Both the position numbers and the translations under genes were made by a program. DNA of 40,612 bases from Hyphomonadaceae bacterium. Its GTDB lineage: Bacteria > Pseudomonadota > Alphaproteobacteria > Caulobacterales > Aquidulcibacteraceae. The DNA lies in assembly GCA_022841905.1 (NCBI GenBank), contig JALHQO010000017.1:1-40612 (forward strand), read 5' to 3'. Position 1 is the first letter of the stretch. Each line of letters begins with the position of its first letter. Under the pieces are notes generated by a model. The model was given only the letters and a program-made list of their open reading frames with translations, did no database searches and was not told the DNA's origin. This document shows positions 33,629 to 40,612 of this stretch, in pieces.

Positions 33629-33706
33629 CGCCGTTAACACCTGCGCCCAATCCCTTGCCAAAGCGCTAACCCGCCGCCAGCATCGGCGCGAATTGGGAGG
33701 GATTTC

Positions 33707-35110
33707 ATGCTTCGCCGCTGGCTTGCGCCCTTAAGCGCGCTTCTATTCTGCGGTGTCGCCGCGCCCGCTTCGGCGCAGTCGGAGGCCGAGCGCGTGCAGG
33801 TTCGCGAACTGATCGAGCGCGTCGTCGCCTTCGACACCTCCACAGGCGAACAAAACATCGCCATGGCGAACTATCTGGCCGAGCGCTTCCGCGCCGGCGG
33901 CTTCGCGGACGAGGACATTCATTTCGTCAACGCCAACGGCTCCGCTGGCTTGCTGGTGCGCTATCGCGGCGACGGCACGGGCGGGCGGCCGATCCTGCTG
34001 CTCGCGCACATGGATGTGGTGCCCGCGCTCCGCGCAGACTGGGAGCGCGATCCGTTCACTTTGGTGGAAGAAAACGGCCTGCTCCACGGCCGCGGATCGC
34101 TCGACAACAAAGCCGGGCTCACGCACATCGCCGCGACTTTCCTAACGCTCCGCGCCGAAGGCTTCCGCCCGACGCGCGATCTCATTCTCTGGTTCAGCGG
34201 CGACGAAGAAACCACCGGCGCCACCACAACAGCGCTGCTCACCGAACATCGCGCGCTCATCGGCGAGGCGGAGTTTGCCTTGAACTCCGACGCCGGCGGC
34301 GGCCAGATCGATGCGCAGGGTCGCGGGCTCACCTATGTCGTGCAAACGGCGGAAAAGACCTACGCCAGCTTCACCTTCACCGTGCGCAATCCAGGCGGCC
34401 ACTCTTCGACGCCGCGCGCCGATAACGCTATCTACGATCTCGCCGCAGCGCTGCAACGCCTCGCCGCCTTCGAGTTTCCGATCCAGTGGAACGAGACCAC
34501 TTTGGCAAGCTTCCGCAACGCCGCCACAGCCTTCGCTGGCCCCGAAGGCGCAGCGATGCGCCGCTTCGCGCAAAATCCGAACGACCGCGCAGCACAACGC
34601 ACCATGGCGCGCAATCCCTCGCTCTCGACCATGATGCGCACCACTTGCGTCGCCACAATGCTCACCGGCGGCCACGCCGAAAACGCGTTGCCGCAAAGTG
34701 CGACCGCCACGGTAAACTGCCGCATCTTTCCAGGCGTCGCCGTCGCTGACGTGCTGGGCGAACTGCAAGCGATCGCAGGCCCAGGCGTCGAAGTCGCCAC
34801 CTTCGGCCCGTCGAGCGCCACCGATGCATCGCCGCTGCGCAGCGACGTGATGGCCGCCGTCGAGCGGGCCGTACGCGCCGCTTACGCCGACATCGTGATC
34901 ACGCCCTACATGTCATCGGGCGCCACGGACGGACTTTATTTCCGCGCAGCGGGCATCCCGACCTACGGCGTCGGCGGTGTGTTCATGCGCGACGAAGACG
35001 ACTTCGCCCACGGTCTCAACGAACGTGTGCCCGTCGCCAGTCTCTATTCCGGCCTCAATCACTGGCGCGCGCTGATCACGGAACTGGCCGGCACGCCGCC
35101 CGGACCTTGA
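33707..35110 (+). CDS. M20-family exported zinc peptidase
   Basis: 467 residues. Signal peptide of ~23 residues (LLFCGVAAPASA). The M20 dinuclear zinc site is complete: His101 in LLLAHMDVVPALRADWERD, Asp133 in HGRGSLDNKAGLTH, the Glu pair in FSGDEETTG (~167-168), Asp195 in NSDAGGG and the late His in DDFAHGLNERV. A dimerisation domain follows (FTVRNPGGHSSTPRADNAIY). These enzymes are amino- or carboxypeptidases of small peptides. GGGAGGG stands before the ATG. The next gene begins 2 bp after the stop. Confidence 0.92.
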   Translation: MLRRWLAPLSALLFCGVAAPASAQSEAERVQVRELIERVVAFDTSTGEQNIAMANYLAERFRAGGFADEDIHFVNANGSAGLLVRYRGDGTGGRPILLLAHMDVVPALRADWERDPFTLVEENGLLHGRGSLDNKAGLTHIAATFLTLRAEGFRPTRDLILWFSGDEETTGATTTALLTEHRALIGEAEFALNSDAGGGQIDAQGRGLTYVVQTAEKTYASFTFTVRNPGGHSSTPRADNAIYDLAAALQRLAAFEFPIQWNETTLASFRNAATAFAGPEGAAMRRFAQNPNDRAAQRTMARNPSLSTMMRTTCVATMLTGGHAENALPQSATATVNCRIFPGVAVADVLGELQAIAGPGVEVATFGPSSATDASPLRSDVMAAVERAVRAAYADIVITPYMSSGATDGLYFRAAGIPTYGVGGVFMRDEDDFAHGLNERVPVASLYSGLNHWRALITELAGTPPGP

Positions 35111-35112
35111 CG

Positions 35113-36075
35113 ATGAACGCGCTCCCCAAATCCGAACCGGACTCTCGGCTCGAAATCATCCAACTGCGATCATTGCAGCCAGGGCCCCGTCTGATCGTGA
35201 CCGGCGCCGTGCATGGCAACGAAACGGCGGGCACAATCGCCATTCGGCGTATGATCGAAGAATTGCGCAACAAGGACCTCGCTCGCGGCAGCGTTACCTT
35301 CGTGCCGATCGTCAACGTGCGCGCATATAATCTGGGTCAGCGCGCCGTCGACGCGAACTTGAACCGCGATCTGCGCGAGCACGCGGTGGCCGTGACTTAC
35401 GAAGACCACGTCGCCAACGTCATCTGCCCGCTACTGCGCGAGCATGACGTGCTGCTCGACCTGCACTCGTTCCGGCGCGGCGACTTTCCGTTCGTGCTCG
35501 TCGGCCCCGTCAACAACACCGGCGAGATCGAGCCGTTCAATCGCCAAGCCGAGGAGCAAGCTCTCGCGCTGGCGCTTGGGCTGGAGCATATGGTCTATGG
35601 CTGGCTGACTGCGAACGGCGCGGCCGCCATCGGCCGCGAGGCAGCGCTTGGCGGCGCGCCAGCGAACGTTTCGCACGGCGTTGGCATGACCGAATACGTG
35701 CGCTCACAAGGCGGCTACGCGCTCACCGTCGAATGCGGGCAGCATGACAATCCGAACGGGCCGGAAGTAGGCTATCAGATGATCGCCGCCGCACTCGGCC
35801 ATCTCGGGATCATCGCCGACGCGCCAGCGCGCCCACGCCCGCGCGTCACCGGCATCCGCATCGCGGCGGCGCTTTTGAAACAGCAAGAAGACGAAACGCT
35901 CGCGGCGGATTTTCAGAATTTCGACAAGCTCGCCGCCGGCGACGTGATCACGCAAACGTGCGCCGGCCCAGCACAACGCGCGCCAGCGGACGGCTACATC
36001 CTCTTCCCCGCCCAACACTCAAGCGTGGGCGACAAGATGGCTTACTTCGCAGAACCGAGCGCGCGCTTCGGCTGA
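35113..36075 (+). CDS. Succinylglutamate desuccinylase/aspartoacylase-family zinc hydrolase
   Basis: 320 residues of the M14-like AstE/ASPA family. Zinc ligands: His34 and Glu37 in TGAVHGNETAGTIAIRRM, and the His in LLDLHSFRRGDFPFVL; catalytic Glu in ALTVECGQHDNPNG. NANLNRDLRE-type sequence (VDANLNRDLREH) matches the substrate Arg/Asn region. Family members remove acyl groups from amino acids. ATG 35113 follows 2 bp after the M20 stop, so the two form an operon for handling peptides or acyl-amino acids (inference). Confidence 0.87.
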   Translation: MNALPKSEPDSRLEIIQLRSLQPGPRLIVTGAVHGNETAGTIAIRRMIEELRNKDLARGSVTFVPIVNVRAYNLGQRAVDANLNRDLREHAVAVTYEDHVANVICPLLREHDVLLDLHSFRRGDFPFVLVGPVNNTGEIEPFNRQAEEQALALALGLEHMVYGWLTANGAAAIGREAALGGAPANVSHGVGMTEYVRSQGGYALTVECGQHDNPNGPEVGYQMIAAALGHLGIIADAPARPRPRVTGIRIAAALLKQQEDETLAADFQNFDKLAAGDVITQTCAGPAQRAPADGYILFPAQHSSVGDKMAYFAEPSARFG

Positions 36076-36091
36076 GCGGCGCGAGCGCGCT

Positions 36092-38803
<2,712 letters not shown>

Positions 38804-39039
38804 AGGCGCAATCTTAATGTTGATGCGCCGTCTCGGACAGGGCGCGGGAGGATCGGATTAATGGGTTGATTTTGTAGGCTTTTTCTAATCCCACCGATGC
38901 GCACCCGGGTGTGTAAACACTCTGGACTGGCACGCGGGCGAGACTTAAGAGCGCCCCTGGGCGGTGTCAATGCGACCCAGGGCGGTAGTCCTGGGGCGCA
39001 GCCCTTGCACGCTGTCCCGTCTTCGAGAGAGCAGAACGC

Positions 39040-40155
39040 ATGGCCTCCAGAAAGAATTTCTCCTCCGCGGCGCGCTCCTTGGGCGCAGCCCTCGTGCTTG
39101 GCCTGATGTTGGCTGGGTGCGGCTTGGGCCGCGATTCTTCCACTGATGGCGAAGGCATTGACGACCCCGTCGTCGCCGCCACCGTCAACGGCCGGCCGAT
39201 TTATATCGAAGACGTGCGCGCGCACGCCGTCGCCCGCGGTTTCATGCAGGAAGGCGAAGATCTCGACGCCAATTCGGACGCCTTCTTCATGGCTCTGGAG
39301 GAGCTGATTCAGTTTCGCCTCTTCTCGATGGAAGCCGAGGCGCGCGGGCTCGACCGTGAGGCCGATGTCCGCCGCCAGCTGGAGAACGCGCAAGAACGGG
39401 TTTTGGCTGCAGCCATTTACGAAGAGATCGACCGGATCGCCAACGATCCGGACGCCATCCGCCGGCTGTACGACGAAAACGCGGCCCGCTTGGGTCAAGG
39501 CACCGAAGTCCATCTCCGCCACATGCAGTTCAACACACGTGAATTGGCGGACGCGGCCAAAAGAAGGCTCGATGGCGGCGAAAGATTTGAAGCGCTCGCT
39601 TTCGAACTCTCTTCCGACCGCGAAACCGCCCCTGATGGCGGCGATCTCGGCTGGGCGCTGCTGACCGACGTCCAAGGCCCGATCCGCACCGCCGTCGACG
39701 ACGCCAATCCGGGCGAAATCTTCGGCCCAATCGAATACGCCAACGCCTGGCACATCGTGCGCGTCGAAGATCGCCGCGAGCGCGGCGTGCCCAGCCTCGA
39801 AGAATTGCGCCCGCGCATCGTCGACTGGCTCCGCTTCCAGGAAATCACCCGCATGCAGGAGCGCCTCGAACGCGACGCCCGCATCGAGCGCCTGCGCGAG
39901 CCGGAAGTCGTGCTTGATCCAGGCGAAGAGACGCCCGTGCCCGCCGACGCGACGACGCCGGACGAGCCGGTGCGCCCCGCGCCTGACGCCGCTTCGCCGC
40001 CGGGCGAAGGCGCGCCGCCCTTCCCGTTCCCGATGGGCCCGGGCGGCGTCATCGGCGGCGCCGACCCGCCGCGCCCGGCGCCACAAGCCACTGCGCCGCC
40101 AGCGCCTACGCCTGCGCCTACGCCGCCAGCGGCTGAAGAAGGCCCGACGCAATAG
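39040..40155 (+). CDS. Parvulin-type peptidyl-prolyl isomerase lipoprotein
   Basis: 371 residues. Lipobox LMLAGC with Cys27. A SurA/PrsA-like N-terminal helical region (VAATVNGRPIYIEDVRAHAV) is followed by a rotamase domain (~155-250: LRHMQFNTRELADAAKRRL, APDGGDLGWALLTDVQGPI, GPIEYANAWHIVRVED). The last ~80 residues are Pro/Ala-rich (PAPQATAPPAPTPAPTPPA) and probably disordered. It assists folding of exported proteins outside the inner membrane. Its place next to secA and before argJ is common in the group. Confidence 0.9.
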   Translation: MASRKNFSSAARSLGAALVLGLMLAGCGLGRDSSTDGEGIDDPVVAATVNGRPIYIEDVRAHAVARGFMQEGEDLDANSDAFFMALEELIQFRLFSMEAEARGLDREADVRRQLENAQERVLAAAIYEEIDRIANDPDAIRRLYDENAARLGQGTEVHLRHMQFNTRELADAAKRRLDGGERFEALAFELSSDRETAPDGGDLGWALLTDVQGPIRTAVDDANPGEIFGPIEYANAWHIVRVEDRRERGVPSLEELRPRIVDWLRFQEITRMQERLERDARIERLREPEVVLDPGEETPVPADATTPDEPVRPAPDAASPPGEGAPPFPFPMGPGGVIGGADPPRPAPQATAPPAPTPAPTPPAAEEGPTQ

Positions 40156-40167
40156 CGCTTTCGCGCT

Positions 40168-40193
40168 GCCCTCCTCTGGCGGGGAGGCATCGC
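40168..40193. repeat. Right-end fragment of the MITE-like repeat
   Basis: GCCCTCCTCTGGCGGGGAGG followed by CATCGC matches the right end of copy 2 (11055-11080) with one or two differences. The rest of the element is missing. It lies between the parvulin gene and argJ. Confidence 0.6.
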
Positions 40194-40211
40194 GGCACGT
40201 ATTGAGCGCGC

Positions 40212-40612
40212 ATGTCCGACCAAATCAGCCCGCTCGCGCCTGCGCGTTTTCCCGATCTGCCCGCCATCGCCGGGCTCGAAGCCGCGATCGGGCGCGCCGG
40301 GTTCTACAAACACGCGCGCCCTGATCTGCTGCTGATGCGCATGCCAGCTGGCACTAAGGCGGCGGGCGTGTTCACCACCAACGCCGTGGGCTCCGCGCCC
40401 ACCGATTGGTGCAAACAAGCGCTCTCCGCCACACGCGGCAGCGCGCGCGGATTGCTCGTGAACGCCGGTTGCGCCAATTCTTTCACCGGCCCCGCTGGCG
40501 ACGCCGCCTGCAAGCGCGCGCTGACCGAAGCGGGCGCGGCCATCGGTGTCGAGACGCGCGAAATGCTGGCCGCCTCCACCGGCGTCATCGGCGTGCTGCT
40601 CGACGATTCCAA
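40212..40612 (+). CDS. argJ: Glutamate N-acetyltransferase/amino-acid acetyltransferase ArgJ (3' end outside window)
   Basis: 133 residues visible from ATG 40212. ArgJ transfers acetyl from N-acetylornithine to glutamate in arginine synthesis. Recognisable: RPDLLLMRMPAGTKAAGVFT, TTNAVGSAPTDWCKQAL, GLLVNAGCANSFTGPAGD and AASTGVIG, whose Thr-Gly forms the oxyanion hole. The autocleavage Thr lies beyond the window. The start is ordinary ATG; no strong ribosome-binding site is seen, and the repeat fragment ends 18 bp upstream. Confidence 0.92.
   Translation, partial: MSDQISPLAPARFPDLPAIAGLEAAIGRAGFYKHARPDLLLMRMPAGTKAAGVFTTNAVGSAPTDWCKQALSATRGSARGLLVNAGCANSFTGPAGDAACKRALTEAGAAIGVETREMLAASTGVIGVLLDDS

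Overview
The window is GC-rich, densely coding DNA from an alphaproteobacterium. Gene content and order fit the Caulobacterales/Hyphomonadaceae side of the class: tolQRAB-pal-cpoB followed by tilS and ftsH, ruvC/ruvA/ruvB on the same strand, uvrC-pgsA, and secA divergent from a parvulin lipoprotein and argJ. The placement is inference from family knowledge; no rRNA or tRNA gene was seen.

Layout. 0-7.6 kb: end of a glycine-rich cold-shock protein with a strong terminator, a SRPBCC/GyrI-type protein, chorismate mutase, uvrC carrying an in-frame palindromic repeat, pgsA, an ArsR-SRPBCC-SRPBCC operon, and small membrane and VOC genes. 7.6-17.7 kb: a long minus-strand block read FAD protein, ybgC, tolQ, tolR, tolA, tolB, pal, cpoB, tilS, ftsH (envelope constriction and integrity, tRNA-Ile decoding, membrane proteolysis). 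17.7-32.4 kb: ruvB, ruvA and ruvC, still minus strand and in C-A-B order but pushed apart by three blocks of accessory genes. These include a cupin-TetR operon, an RHH/ParE toxin-antitoxin pair, a secreted CxxC/polyproline protein with a divergent TetR gene, an ECF sigma factor with a membrane partner, two YCII proteins, a Gre-like factor, an M13 peptidase, and a Tat-exported repeat protein followed by a JmjC-type oxygenase. 32.4-36.1 kb: O-antigen-ligase-like protein, M20 peptidase and an aspartoacylase-like enzyme. 36.1 kb to end: secA, a parvulin lipoprotein and the start of argJ.

The most interesting points are: (1) the ancestral ruvCAB-ybgC-tol cluster appears to have been opened at three joints while keeping order and strand; (2) a small Tat substrate made of five TD-D-rich repeats sits 9 bp before a ROX-type 2-oxoglutarate oxygenase, suggesting an enzyme and substrate pair; (3) a MITE-like repeat of about 155 bp occurs twice, with base changes that preserve its hairpins, and one copy supplies the ribosome-binding site of tilS; (4) a different palindromic repeat has been absorbed in frame into uvrC; (5) three regulator genes lie next to clear inverted-repeat operators, one of which implies a leaderless arsR mRNA; (6) a YjbR-family gene is broken by an amber codon where a tryptophan is expected.
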